A stretch of 64,000 nt of DNA. It comes from Lachnospiraceae bacterium (GTDB lineage: Bacteria > Bacillota > Clostridia > Lachnospirales > Lachnospiraceae). The position numbers and the translations under genes are program-made. Below are positions 9,568 through 18,630 of this stretch, in pieces (position 1 is the stretch's first letter; each line of letters begins with the position of its first letter). The notes beneath the pieces are model-generated. The model did no database searches and was not told the origin of the DNA. It saw only the letters and a list, made by a program, of their open reading frames with translations. The DNA lies in contig JAMPGL010000007.1 of assembly GCA_023663945.1 (NCBI GenBank), positions 26,958-90,957 on the forward strand. Reading direction: 5' to 3'.

Positions 9568-10263
9568 ATGTTAGAAGAATTAAAAAAGCAGGTATATGAG
9601 GCGAACATGGAACTGCCCCGTTATGGGCTGGTTACTTTTACCTGGGGGAATGTAAGCGGAATCGATAAGGAGAGCGGACTGTTTGTTATTAAACCCAGCG
9701 GAGTTGATTATGATAAGCTGACCCCCGAGGATATGGTAGTGATGGACTTACAGGGAAATAAGATAGAGGGACGCTTTAAACCTTCTTCCGATACGCCTAC
9801 CCATCTGGAAATTTACAAGGCGTTTCCTGAGGTTGGCGGCATTGTACATACCCATTCTTCTTACGCCACAAGCTGGGCACAGGCAGGGAGGGGGATTCCC
9901 TGCTATGGGACTACCCACGCAGATTATATTTACGGGGAAGTTCCCTGTCTGCGGTGCCTGACAAAAGAAGAGATTGAGGAGGCATATGAGGAAAATACCG
10001 GTCATCTGATCGTCAATGAATTTTTGCGGATGGACAGGGATCCTATGGCGGTTCCGGCAGTGCTCTGTAAAAATCACGGTCCTTTTGCATGGGGAAAGGA
10101 TGCTATGGATGCAGTCCACAATGCGGTAGTTCTGGAAGAAGTGGCTAAAATGGCGTACCGGACAGAAACTATCAATCCTAAAGTCGCACCGGCGCCGGAT
10201 GAATTACAGGATAAGCACTATTTTAGAAAGCATGGTGCAAATGCTTATTATGGGCAAAACTAA
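9568..10263 (+). CDS. araD: L-ribulose-5-phosphate 4-epimerase
   Basis: Class II aldolase-fold enzyme that converts L-ribulose 5-phosphate to D-xylulose 5-phosphate, the last specific step of L-arabinose catabolism. At 231 residues it matches E. coli AraD in length and is similar along its whole length. The phosphate and zinc sites are intact: KPSGVDY near residue 42, SSDTPTH with D75, zinc histidines H94 and H96 in VHTHS, THADY with catalytic D119, a further zinc His in NHGPFAWG (about 170), and a C-terminal HYFRKHGANAYYGQ carrying the conserved Tyr. It is co-transcribed with the upstream kinase, and a strong terminator ends the unit. No araA isomerase is present in the window. Confidence 0.96.
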   Translation: MLEELKKQVYEANMELPRYGLVTFTWGNVSGIDKESGLFVIKPSGVDYDKLTPEDMVVMDLQGNKIEGRFKPSSDTPTHLEIYKAFPEVGGIVHTHSSYATSWAQAGRGIPCYGTTHADYIYGEVPCLRCLTKEEIEEAYEENTGHLIVNEFLRMDRDPMAVPAVLCKNHGPFAWGKDAMDAVHNAVVLEEVAKMAYRTETINPKVAPAPDELQDKHYFRKHGANAYYGQN

Positions 10264-10306
10264 TAGGTAATTATAGTAAGCGGCATAACAAAAAGTTTAA
10301 TAAAAG

Positions 10307-10350
10307 AAACAGCGGAAGATAGTGTTTACACATATTTTCCGCTGTTTTTT
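10307..10350 (+). terminator. Intrinsic terminator after araD
   Basis: 11-bp stem AAACAGCGGAA / TTCCGCTGTTT (10307-10317, 10337-10347) followed by an uninterrupted T tract. Confidence 0.85.
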
Positions 10351-10435
10351 GTAATTAATTTGTTTAAAAAATGCCATATATCTTTAAAAATAAATAAAAT
10401 TTTCAGATTTATAACTCCAAAAATACGTTAATCCC

Positions 10436-10465
10436 TTGAAGCATAGGAAAAGATAATGCTATAAT
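10436..10465 (+). promoter_or_regulatory. Promoter of the two-component operon
   Basis: TTGAAG (10436-10441), 18-bp spacer, TATAAT (10460-10465), about 55 bp before the response regulator start. Confidence 0.6.
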
Positions 10466-10519
10466 TTAGAAAATATGATAGTTTAAAAAAGTTAAAAAGT
10501 GGTAAAGGCGGAATTAAAC

Positions 10520-12142
10520 ATGTTGAAAGTATTTTTGGTGGAAGATGAGTTTGTGGTCCGGGAAGGAATTAAGAATAACATTGACTGGAAATCCCGTGGG
10601 TATGATTTTTGCGGGGAGGCAGGCGATGGAGAATTGGCGTTTCCCATGATACAAAAATTAAAACCGGATATTGTGATTACAGATATCCGGATGCCGTTTA
10701 TGGATGGTCTGATGCTGAGCAAATTAATTAAAAAGGAGCTTCCATGGATTGAGATTATTGTTTTATCTGGATATGAAGAATTTGAATATGCAAAAGAAGG
10801 AATTAAGATTGGCATAGCACAGTATCTTTTAAAGCCTATTAATGGGGAGGATCTTTTAAAGGAAGTTGATGCGGTAGCTGTCAAAATAGAGGAGAAGAAT
10901 AAGGAGCGCGAAATTAAAGAAAAGTATATGAAGGAGATGGAGGAGAATTTTCTTAAGGAGAGAAAGGATTTCTTTCAGCATCTGGTTACCGGTTCTAAAT
11001 CTCCTGCGGAATTATTTGAAATTTCGGATAAATTGAATATAGACCTTTCCGCCATCTGGTATAACATTGTCTTAATCAAAATGCAGTCCATGGATCATGC
11101 CCAGGATGAGTATTCCAACAGCCTTATTAAAATTGAAAAGGAAATGGAAGAAATTTATGTAGAAAAGGAACTTCTTATTTTTGATAGAAATCTGGAAGGA
11201 AAAGCGCTTCTTTTTAAGGCGGATTCCAAAGAAGATATTGTAAGGCTGCAGGATAATTATCTTATTAAAATGAAAAGTATCTTGAAGGATTATGAAAATA
11301 TCCGATATTTTGGAGGAATTGGCGAGCCGGTAAATCGTTTGAGAGAGCTGCCTGTTTCTTTTGAAAGTGCAAGCCGCGCCTTTGCGCACCGCTATCTGGT
11401 AAAGGATAGCCTGATACTAAATTGTCAGGAAATAGAAAAAAGATTATATACAGAACGAGAAGATTTCGATATTAGCAGCATGAATTTAAAACAGATTGAC
11501 CGGAGTAAAATACGTGAGTTTTTAAAGTTTGGAGAACGGGAAGAAGCAGTTTATTTTGTGGAAGAATTTTTCAGGGATTTGGGAAGCAATGCCGTAAAGT
11601 CAAATATGTTCCGGCAATACATTGTTATGGATGTTTATTTTTGTGCCGCGGAGTTTGCGGAAGGGCTTTCCTTTCAAAAAAGTGAAATTGAACCGCCGGA
11701 TATAAATGCCGGAATTATGCAGAGTTCCCAAAATGCTATGAATTATCTAATCCGGATTATCTGTAAAGCTTTAGAACTGCGTGAAAAGGCTTCCAGTAAC
11801 CGATATGGGGATATTGTTGACGAAGTGATTCACTATATAGAAGAAAATTATGCAGATGAAGAATTGTCCCTCAATATTTTAGCGTCTCATGTCAATTTTT
11901 CTCCTAACCATCTTAGTATGGTATTCAGCCAGCAGATGGGGCAGACATTTACTAAATATTTAATGAATTACCGCATGAATAAAGCAAAAGAACTGCTCAG
12001 ATGCAGCAGTAAAAGAAGCAGCGTGATCAGTATGGAGGTAGGTTACAAGGATCCTCATTATTTTTCCTATTTATTTAAAAAGACGCAGGGCATGACGCCT
12101 ACACAGTACAGAGGCGGAAAGGCAGCGGACGGGGAGGAGTAA
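10520..12142 (+). CDS. YesN-type response regulator (REC plus AraC HTH)
   Basis: Two-component response regulator of 540 residues. The N-terminal receiver domain has the acidic pocket (VEDE, residues 7-10), phospho-acceptor D55 in ITDIRMP, and the conserved Lys in LLKPI. A long middle linker of about 300 residues precedes a C-terminal AraC-type pair of helix-turn-helix motifs (about 435-535), with LSLNILASHVNFSPNHLSM and VGYKDPHYFSYLFKK. The start at 10520 is chosen for AAGGCGG nine bases upstream; an in-frame GTG at 10499 has none. The sensor kinase begins on the base after its stop codon. YesN-type regulators usually activate neighbouring sugar ABC importers; direct repeats at 13640-13670 are a candidate binding site. 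Confidence 0.93.
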   Translation: MLKVFLVEDEFVVREGIKNNIDWKSRGYDFCGEAGDGELAFPMIQKLKPDIVITDIRMPFMDGLMLSKLIKKELPWIEIIVLSGYEEFEYAKEGIKIGIAQYLLKPINGEDLLKEVDAVAVKIEEKNKEREIKEKYMKEMEENFLKERKDFFQHLVTGSKSPAELFEISDKLNIDLSAIWYNIVLIKMQSMDHAQDEYSNSLIKIEKEMEEIYVEKELLIFDRNLEGKALLFKADSKEDIVRLQDNYLIKMKSILKDYENIRYFGGIGEPVNRLRELPVSFESASRAFAHRYLVKDSLILNCQEIEKRLYTEREDFDISSMNLKQIDRSKIREFLKFGEREEAVYFVEEFFRDLGSNAVKSNMFRQYIVMDVYFCAAEFAEGLSFQKSEIEPPDINAGIMQSSQNAMNYLIRIICKALELREKASSNRYGDIVDEVIHYIEENYADEELSLNILASHVNFSPNHLSMVFSQQMGQTFTKYLMNYRMNKAKELLRCSSKRSSVISMEVGYKDPHYFSYLFKKTQGMTPTQYRGGKAADGEE

Positions 12143-13615
12143 ATGAAACAAAGGCTGAAACAGTTGTATAATAATTCCACACTTGCCACAAAGATTCGGT
12201 ATTCTTATTTAATTCTGATGATTCCGGTTATTACATTTTTGATTTTTTGTTTTTACAATTTATATGCCAGTAACCGCCAGTACGAGGACATGATTAATTC
12301 TGTCGTAGTTGCCAGTGAGTTCAGCCTTGATTTTAAAAAGGATTTTGACTATGAAACCTACCTTTTAATCGTAGGAAACAAGACGGTAGAAGAGTCAAAG
12401 CTGGACGATATGATAAGTGGGGCAACCCGCATTGTAATCGAGATGGAGGGGCTGACAGATTCATCGAAAAATATGAATTATTTAAAGAGTGCCAAAAAGT
12501 ATCTTACAAATCTGGAAAATTATAAGAACCGGATAGAAGATAATCTGCTAGAAGGAAATAAATATGAGGATAATATTGAAATATGGGAAAACGACATACA
12601 AATTGTAACATCACTTCTTCGAGAGACAATTTTTCAGTATATTTATTATGAGATTAAAGACATTCAATCTGCCCGGACGGAGTATCAGAATTTTTTTATG
12701 AATATGCTCCAGTTTTCTTTTATTGCTTTTGCCGGGATTTTAATACTTTTCATCCTTCTTTCTTACAGCATACCTTTGAGCATTACCCGTCCTATCACCA
12801 AGTTAGGGGAAGTGACCGACCAAGTGGCAAAGGGCAATCTATCGGTGCGTTCTGACGTGGAGACAGGCGCTGAGGTGGGTATGCTTAGTGATTCTTTGAA
12901 TACCATGATTGATAAGATTAATGAACTGTTGGAACAAGTTAAAAAGGAACAGATAAGACTGCGCAAAGCGGAGTTTGAATTATTACAGTCCCAGATTAAT
13001 CCTCATTTTCTTTATAATACGCTGGATGCCATTGTGTGGCTGGCGGAAGCAGGAGAACAAAGGAGGGTAGTAAGCATGGTAGGAAGTTTGTCTGACTTTT
13101 TCCGCACGTCCTTAAATCAGGGAAAAGACATTATTCCTATCCGGGAGGAATTACAGCATGTGAGAAGTTATCTGGAGATTCAGCAGGTGCGGTATCAGGA
13201 TATTCTCCGATATGAGATTTGTGTTCCGGAAGAGTTAGATATTTATTTGATTCCCAAGATCACAATTCAGCCTTTGGTGGAAAATGCTTTATATCATGGT
13301 ATCAAAAATAAACGGGGAGCAGGGAAGATTGTAATAAGCGGTCAAAAAAATGAAGATACTTTTATCATTCAGATCAAAGATAATGGAATCGGAATCAGCA
13401 GGGAACGTTTAGAGGAAGTTCAAAACGGGATTGAGCAGAAATCGCTTGCAGAAAATGCTATTTATGGATTGTACAACGTGAATGAACGAATCCGCCTGAA
13501 TTTTGGGGAGAAATATGGAATTTCCATTGAAAGTGTATACGGGGAGGGTACGATTGTAAGTATTTTGCTTCCCTATGCGGAGGAATTGGAGGGGAACCTT
13601 AAAGAGTTTCTATAG
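12143..13615 (+). CDS. YesM-type sensor histidine kinase
   Basis: Membrane sensor kinase of 490 residues. Transmembrane helices flank a mainly helical extracytoplasmic sensor region (about 38-188), followed by a HAMP segment (about 212-265), a His_kinase (PF06580) dimerisation motif QINPHFLYNTLDAI with phospho-acceptor H288, and an HATPase domain with the N box QPLVENALYHGI and G boxes DNGIGIS and YGLYNVNERI. Translation is tightly coupled to the response regulator, whose stop codon is adjacent; GGGGAGG lies inside the end of that gene. In this family the sensor often reads a sugar-loaded extracellular binding protein, and the following gene is one. Confidence 0.93.
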   Translation: MKQRLKQLYNNSTLATKIRYSYLILMIPVITFLIFCFYNLYASNRQYEDMINSVVVASEFSLDFKKDFDYETYLLIVGNKTVEESKLDDMISGATRIVIEMEGLTDSSKNMNYLKSAKKYLTNLENYKNRIEDNLLEGNKYEDNIEIWENDIQIVTSLLRETIFQYIYYEIKDIQSARTEYQNFFMNMLQFSFIAFAGILILFILLSYSIPLSITRPITKLGEVTDQVAKGNLSVRSDVETGAEVGMLSDSLNTMIDKINELLEQVKKEQIRLRKAEFELLQSQINPHFLYNTLDAIVWLAEAGEQRRVVSMVGSLSDFFRTSLNQGKDIIPIREELQHVRSYLEIQQVRYQDILRYEICVPEELDIYLIPKITIQPLVENALYHGIKNKRGAGKIVISGQKNEDTFIIQIKDNGIGISRERLEEVQNGIEQKSLAENAIYGLYNVNERIRLNFGEKYGISIESVYGEGTIVSILLPYAEELEGNLKEFL

Positions 13616-13639
13616 GGTTAGTCCCATAGGTTTAGTACC

Positions 13640-13670
13640 ATAGAAAAATAAACTTCCAAAATAGAAAAAT
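13640..13670 (+). repeat. 21-bp-phased direct repeats, candidate regulator site
   Basis: ATAGAAAAAT occurs at 13640-13649 and again at 13661-13670, each followed by two bases and ACT. The 21-bp spacing is two helical turns, as expected for an AraC-type regulator dimer on one DNA face. A weaker copy, ATAAAAAAAT, lies at 13690-13699. The site is between the sensor kinase and the binding protein gene. A further inverted repeat TCAAAGG / CCTTTGA is at 13760-13780. Function is inferred. Confidence 0.45.
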
Positions 13671-13803
13671 CAACTCTTTTAAAATATCAATAAAAAAATG
13701 AACAAAAACAAGATTTATCTGAATGGATTTGTTGATTTATGAGTTATATGATAAGACCATCAAAGGAATTATCCCTTTGAAAAAAATTTTGGGAGGAAAG
13801 ACA

Positions 13804-14802
13804 ATGAAGAAAAGAATTTTAGCAGCCATCATGGCGGCAACTATGGTACTTGCTTTAACAGCCTGCGGTGGAAAGTCAGATACACCTGCATCAGCAGATA
13901 ACAGCGGGTCTGGAAGCTCGGGCAAATTAATTAAGGTAGGCATTATCAATAATGACCCTAATGAGTCCGGTTATCGTACAGCAAATGACAAGGATTTAAA
14001 AGAAAAATTTACAGAGGCAAATGGATACGAAGCATCCTTTGCTTACAGCAATGAAAATGACAAGCAGATTGAGGCAGCTCAGAAGTTTGTTCAGGACGGC
14101 GTTGACTATCTTCTTCTTTCAGCGGCAGGTACAGCAGGCTGGGATTCCGTATTAAAGGATGCACAGGCTGCAGGCATCAGAGTTATCTTATTCGACCGTG
14201 TAATTGATGCAGACGAAAGCCTTTATGAGGCATCCATTGTTTCCGATATGGAGAAGGAAGGTCAGACAGCGGTTGAGTGGTTAAAATCACAGGGTCTTAG
14301 CGAATACAAGATTATCCATCTTCAGGGAGTTATGGGTTCCGCGGCACAGAAGGGACGTACCAGTGCAGTGGATGATGCAGTTGCATCCGAGGGATGGACG
14401 CTTGTTACACAGCAGACAGCAGAATGGAATGCAGAGAAGGCACAGCAGATCGTTCAGACAGTTATTGACTCTGGCGAAACCTTTAACGTAATTTACGCTG
14501 AAAACGATGATATGGCAAAAGGCGCTGTAGCTGCACTTGACAAGGCAAACATCTCCCACGGCGTTGGCAATGACGTAATCATTATGGGATTTGACTGCAA
14601 TAAGTGGGCATTGGAAGAACTGGTGAACAAGAACTGGAACTATGATGGACAGTGTAATCCTTTCCAATCTTCTTACATCGATGATATTATTAAGACCATC
14701 GAAGGCGGCGGAACTGTTGCAGAAAAGGTTATTATCATGGATGAGAAGGGATTTGATGCAACAACCATCACAGAAGCTGATGTTAACACATACGGCATCT
14801 AA
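13804..14802 (+). CDS. Sugar ABC transporter binding lipoprotein (first copy)
   Basis: Periplasmic-binding-protein fold lipoprotein of 332 residues. The signal peptide ends in LTACGG (lipobox Cys about residue 20), so the mature protein is anchored on the outer face of the membrane. The body belongs to the pentose/galactofuranose (YtfQ, RbsB) binding-protein family: NNDPNESGYRTAN near the N terminus, GVDYLLLSAAGTAGWD, ILFDRVID, and IYAENDDMAKGAV in the second lobe. The start at 13804 has GGGAGGAAAG in front of it. A hairpin terminator separates it from the ATPase gene, which would give binding protein in excess of transporter. Confidence 0.9.
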   Translation: MKKRILAAIMAATMVLALTACGGKSDTPASADNSGSGSSGKLIKVGIINNDPNESGYRTANDKDLKEKFTEANGYEASFAYSNENDKQIEAAQKFVQDGVDYLLLSAAGTAGWDSVLKDAQAAGIRVILFDRVIDADESLYEASIVSDMEKEGQTAVEWLKSQGLSEYKIIHLQGVMGSAAQKGRTSAVDDAVASEGWTLVTQQTAEWNAEKAQQIVQTVIDSGETFNVIYAENDDMAKGAVAALDKANISHGVGNDVIIMGFDCNKWALEELVNKNWNYDGQCNPFQSSYIDDIIKTIEGGGTVAEKVIIMDEKGFDATTITEADVNTYGI

Positions 14803-14833
14803 TATCTCTAATAGTTATTAAAAGCTTAAACAT

Positions 14834-14879
14834 AAAAGCGCGGCGCAGTGTGAGGAAAATACGCTGATTCCGCGCTTTT
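14834..14879 (+). terminator. Intra-operon terminator between binding protein and ATPase
   Basis: 10-bp perfect stem AAAAGCGCGG / CCGCGCTTTT (14834-14843, 14870-14879). Its place suggests partial termination, so that more binding protein than membrane parts is made. Confidence 0.7.
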
Positions 14880-14910
14880 CCTTAAAAAATTTAAAGGGGT
14901 GAATACACTG

Positions 14911-16428
14911 GTGAAAGACAAATCTGTATTGGAAATGAGAAATATTCACAAAAGCTTTCCCGGAGTACGTGCTTTACAGGGAGTGGATTTTACATTGTGC
15001 GAAGGTGAGATCCATGCCCTTATGGGTGAGAATGGAGCCGGAAAATCAACATTAATTAAAGTTTTGACCGGGGTATACGGGAAGGATGAAGGAGAGATTT
15101 TCTTAAAAGGAAGGGATAAAGCCGTATCCATTCATTCACCGCAGGATGCACAGAGACTTGGGATCAGCACGGTATATCAGGAAATCACGCTTTGTCCCAA
15201 TCTTTCCGTTGCGGAAAACATGTACATAAGCAGAACAAAGGGAATTGGACAGAATTGGAAAAAGATCAATGAGGACGCAGATAAGATTTTAAAGTCTTTG
15301 GATATACCGGCAAAAGCAACCCAGCAGCTTGCAAGCTGCTCAATTGCCGTTCAGCAGATGGTTGCCATTGCCCGCGCGGTGGATATGGACTGTAAGGTGC
15401 TTATCTTAGATGAGCCTACTTCTTCTCTGGATGAGCAGGAGGTTGAAAAGCTGTTCCGTCTGATGAGGGATCTGAAATCAAAAGGAGTAGGAATTATCTT
15501 TGTCACGCACTTTTTGGATCAGGTATATGAAGTATGCGATAAGATTACAGTCTTGCGTGATGGTCAGCTTGTAGGTGAGTACGAGATCAAAGACCTTCCC
15601 AGAGTCCAGCTTGTCTCAAAGATGCTTGGCAAAGAGCTTGATGATATGTCGGATATTCGAAGTGAGAGTTCGGTATATGATAAAGAAGACGCTTCCACGA
15701 ATGTTTTTGAGGCGGAAGGATTAGTGAGCGATGCAGGGATCAAGCCTTTTGATTTTTATATTAAGAAGGGCGAAGTAAACGGATTTACCGGGCTTCTCGG
15801 TTCCGGGCGGAGTGAATGCGTCCGTGCAATTTTTGGTGCCGACAGGGTAATCGGCGGGGAAGTTAAAAAGAATGGAAAATCGATAAAAATATCAAAACCG
15901 CTTGATGCTATGAAAAACGGAATTGCCTATCTTCCCGAAGACCGCAAGATAGATGGAATTATAGGGGATCTTTCCGTGCGGGAAAATATTATACTTGCAC
16001 TGCAGGTATTAAAAGGATTTTTCAAGCCTTTTACTAAGGCAGAGGCATACAAATTTGCAGAGGAATATATTAAGCTTTTGGGAATTAAGACTGCTTCCGC
16101 CGATACGCCGATCAAATCACTTTCCGGCGGAAATCAGCAGAAGGCAATTCTTGCAAGATGGCTTCTTATGAATCCGGAATATCTGATTTTAGATGAACCT
16201 ACGCGCGGAATTGACATAGGGACTAAGATAGATATACAAAAACTGGTGCTTAAGCTTGCTTCTGAGGGAATGAGCGTCACCTTTATTTCTTCCGAAACGG
16301 ATGAGATGCTCCGTACCTGTTCAAGATTAGTGGTCATGCGCGACCGCAAGGTGGTAGGCGAGCTTTCCGGTGAGGATTTGACTCAGAATAAGATTATGAA
16401 CACAATTGCGGGAGGTGACAAAGAATAA
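14911..16428 (+). CDS. ytfR: Sugar ABC transporter ATPase, two-domain
   Basis: ATPase subunit of a CUT2-type monosaccharide importer, with two fused nucleotide-binding domains in about 505 residues (family usual 500). The first domain has Walker A GENGAGKST and Walker B VLILDEPTSSLD; the signature motif is degenerate (ASCSIAVQQ), which is normal for the first half. The second domain has an altered Walker A (GLLGSGRSE), signature LSGGNQQK and Walker B YLILDEPTRGID. AAAGGGG lies 11 bases before the GTG at 14911, so that start is preferred to the GTG at 14899, which overlaps the ribosome site. Its stop codon overlaps the next start by one base. Confidence 0.92.
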   Translation: MKDKSVLEMRNIHKSFPGVRALQGVDFTLCEGEIHALMGENGAGKSTLIKVLTGVYGKDEGEIFLKGRDKAVSIHSPQDAQRLGISTVYQEITLCPNLSVAENMYISRTKGIGQNWKKINEDADKILKSLDIPAKATQQLASCSIAVQQMVAIARAVDMDCKVLILDEPTSSLDEQEVEKLFRLMRDLKSKGVGIIFVTHFLDQVYEVCDKITVLRDGQLVGEYEIKDLPRVQLVSKMLGKELDDMSDIRSESSVYDKEDASTNVFEAEGLVSDAGIKPFDFYIKKGEVNGFTGLLGSGRSECVRAIFGADRVIGGEVKKNGKSIKISKPLDAMKNGIAYLPEDRKIDGIIGDLSVRENIILALQVLKGFFKPFTKAEAYKFAEEYIKLLGIKTASADTPIKSLSGGNQQKAILARWLLMNPEYLILDEPTRGIDIGTKIDIQKLVLKLASEGMSVTFISSETDEMLRTCSRLVVMRDRKVVGELSGEDLTQNKIMNTIAGGDKE

Positions 16429-17528
16429 TGCCGAGTAAAACTGTAAAAAAGTCAGATTTTGTAGAAATTTGTACGAAAATTTTAAGGAAGCAGATATTTA
16501 TTCCTATTGCAGCCTTATTATTGCTTGCAATATTCAATTTAATTAATGATCCTTCCTTTTATAAGATTACACTAGGATATAACAGTGCGGGACATCCGGT
16601 TCTTACCGGCTATCTGATAACAATCTTGGATTACGGCTCAGAGCTGGCGATTCTTGCTATTGGCATGACGTTAGTTACAGCGGCGTCAGGCGGGCAGGAT
16701 ATCAGTGTGGGTGCCGCGATCGCAATCAGCGGAAGCGTTGTCCTCAGAGTGCTGTGCGGTACTAATTCCAGACCGGAAACTCTTCAGACTCCTATTATTG
16801 TAGCGTTTTTGGTAAGCTGCGTGACAGCGATGCTGTTTGGTGCATTTAACGGCGTACTGGTCGCCTATTTTAAGATTCAGCCTATGGTGGCGACCTTGAT
16901 TTTGTTCACGGCGGGGCGTTCGATTGCGGCTTGGATAAACAGAAATGAGCTTCCTATTATCAGCGAGCCCAGTTTTGGTTATTTTGGCGGATATATTCCT
17001 GGAATCCCTATTCCAACGCCGATTTTCATTGCGATTGTTTGTATGATAGTGGCGGCGCTTTTGCTTAAGTATACAAACCTTGGCTTGTACACTCAGGCGG
17101 TGGGCATCAATGAAAGTTCATCCAAATTAAACGGGTTGAATCCTATTTTCATTAAGTTTTTAGCTTTTGTTATTTTGGGATTATGTGTTGCAGTTGCCGG
17201 GCTGATCAAGGTAAGCCGGTTTTCTACCATTAATTATTCTGTCGTGGCAAAAGATATTGAGATGGATGCGATTTTGGCGGTTGCCCTCGGCGGAAATGCG
17301 CTTGGCGGCGGCAAGTTTAATATGGCGGCTTCCATTTTGGGCGCATATGTAATCCAGTTCCTTACCACAACACTTTACAAGTTTAATGTACAGTCTGATG
17401 CGCTTCCTGCTTATAAGGCTGTAGTGGTAATTGTACTGGTGGTTATCAGCGCGCCTATTGTGAGAGACTGGATGAGCAAGACCTGGAAAAATATGAAACT
17501 GAAATTACATGTAAAGGAGGTTGCTTAG
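16428..17528 (+). CDS. ytfT: Sugar ABC transporter permease, YtfT type
   Basis: First membrane permease of the importer, 366 residues with about eight to ten hydrophobic segments. It matches the YtfT/RbsC family: LAIGMTLVTAASGGQDISVGA (long substrate-path motif), NGVLVAYFKIQPMVATLILFTAGR and DAILAVALGGNALGGGKFN. In this lineage the substrate-path motif reads SGGQDIS instead of the common TGGIDLS. The ATG shares a base with the stop of the ATPase gene, and GGGAGG lies 13 bases upstream. It forms a heterodimer with the next gene product. Confidence 0.9.
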   Translation: MPSKTVKKSDFVEICTKILRKQIFIPIAALLLLAIFNLINDPSFYKITLGYNSAGHPVLTGYLITILDYGSELAILAIGMTLVTAASGGQDISVGAAIAISGSVVLRVLCGTNSRPETLQTPIIVAFLVSCVTAMLFGAFNGVLVAYFKIQPMVATLILFTAGRSIAAWINRNELPIISEPSFGYFGGYIPGIPIPTPIFIAIVCMIVAALLLKYTNLGLYTQAVGINESSSKLNGLNPIFIKFLAFVILGLCVAVAGLIKVSRFSTINYSVVAKDIEMDAILAVALGGNALGGGKFNMAASILGAYVIQFLTTTLYKFNVQSDALPAYKAVVVIVLVVISAPIVRDWMSKTWKNMKLKLHVKEVA

Positions 17529-17529
17529 T

Positions 17530-18576
17530 ATGTCATCAAATAAGTTATCTGTGGCTGGTAAGCTGCGTGAAAGATATAAAAACCTTACGGATACAAACTT
17601 GTTGTTGATCATAACAATAGTAGTTTTCTTTGTAATGTATATTGGTGCAATTTTATTTCAGGGAAAAGGTTTCCTAAAACCGCAGACCTTTTTTAACATT
17701 TTAAACGGAAATGCGGCGCTGATTATTGCAGCCTGCGGAATGAGTCTTGTCATGATCACCGGCGGAATTGATATTTCTGTAGGCGGTGTTGCGGCACTGG
17801 TCAGCATGTGCTGCGCCGTATATCTTGATTTTAAGGGCGGAAATGTTTTTGTTGCTGCATTGATTGCCGTTGCAATCGGGCTTGCGTTTGGCCTGGTACA
17901 GGGATTTTTAGTTGCATATCTGGATATTCAGCCTTTTATCGTCACTTTAGCGGGAATGTTCTTTGCAAGAGGCATGACAACGATTGTCAACACAAATCCC
18001 TTTAATGTGCAGAATGAAGCATTTGTAGCATTGAAGGATACCCGTGTCATCGTGCCCGGTTTTGGTTCGGTGAATAAGCTGGGTAATTATGTAGACGCTT
18101 ATGTTGAAATTGGCGTTTTGGTCGCTCTTTTGATGGTTATCATCATGTTCTGTGTACTCAGATGGACGAAGCTTGGACGTAATTTTTATGCAGTGGGCGG
18201 TAACAGCCAGAGTGCGCTGATGCTTGGCATCAATGTGAAAAGGACAAAATTTTTCTCTCATTTAATCTGCGGACTTTTGGCAGGAATAGGCGGATTTGTT
18301 TATTTCCTTCACGTGGGTTCCGGTTCACCTTCCCATGCAAGCGGAATGGAGATGAATGCCATTGCCTCCTCCATTATTGGCGGAACGATGCTGACGGGCG
18401 GCGTAGGAAATATTATCGGTACTCTGTTTGGAGTGCTTTCACTCAGCACCATCCAGAATATCGTATCATCAGCCGGTTTAGACGACTCTTGGTGGACGGG
18501 AATCACTGTTGCGGCAATGCTTTGTCTGTTCTTAGTTGTACAGAGCGTAGTTATGTCCCGCAAAAACAAAGCTTAA
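17530..18576 (+). CDS. yjfF: Sugar ABC transporter permease, YjfF type
   Basis: Second permease subunit, 348 residues with about nine hydrophobic segments. It resembles E. coli YjfF: CGMSLVMITGGIDISVGG, IQPFIVTLAGMFFARGM, and the C-terminal block with IASSIIGGTMLTGGVGNII followed by a SWWT motif. Two different permease genes next to one two-domain ATPase is the diagnostic layout of the galactofuranose importer YtfQRT-YjfF. AAGGAGG at 17514-17520 fixes the start at 17530; the in-frame TTG at 17521 is too close to it. A terminator follows before the second binding protein. Confidence 0.92.
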   Translation: MSSNKLSVAGKLRERYKNLTDTNLLLIITIVVFFVMYIGAILFQGKGFLKPQTFFNILNGNAALIIAACGMSLVMITGGIDISVGGVAALVSMCCAVYLDFKGGNVFVAALIAVAIGLAFGLVQGFLVAYLDIQPFIVTLAGMFFARGMTTIVNTNPFNVQNEAFVALKDTRVIVPGFGSVNKLGNYVDAYVEIGVLVALLMVIIMFCVLRWTKLGRNFYAVGGNSQSALMLGINVKRTKFFSHLICGLLAGIGGFVYFLHVGSGSPSHASGMEMNAIASSIIGGTMLTGGVGNIIGTLFGVLSLSTIQNIVSSAGLDDSWWTGITVAAMLCLFLVVQSVVMSRKNKA

Positions 18577-18591
18577 AATAAATGGCAAAGT

Positions 18592-18625
18592 GAGACAGTT
18601 GCCGAAAGGCCGCTGTCTCCTTTTT
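18592..18625 (+). terminator. Terminator between permease and second binding protein
   Basis: Stem GAGACAG / CTGTCTC (18592-18598, 18613-18619), with a further internal GCC/GGC pairing around GAAA, then TTTTT at 18621-18625. Confidence 0.8.
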
Positions 18626-18630
18626 CAGCA

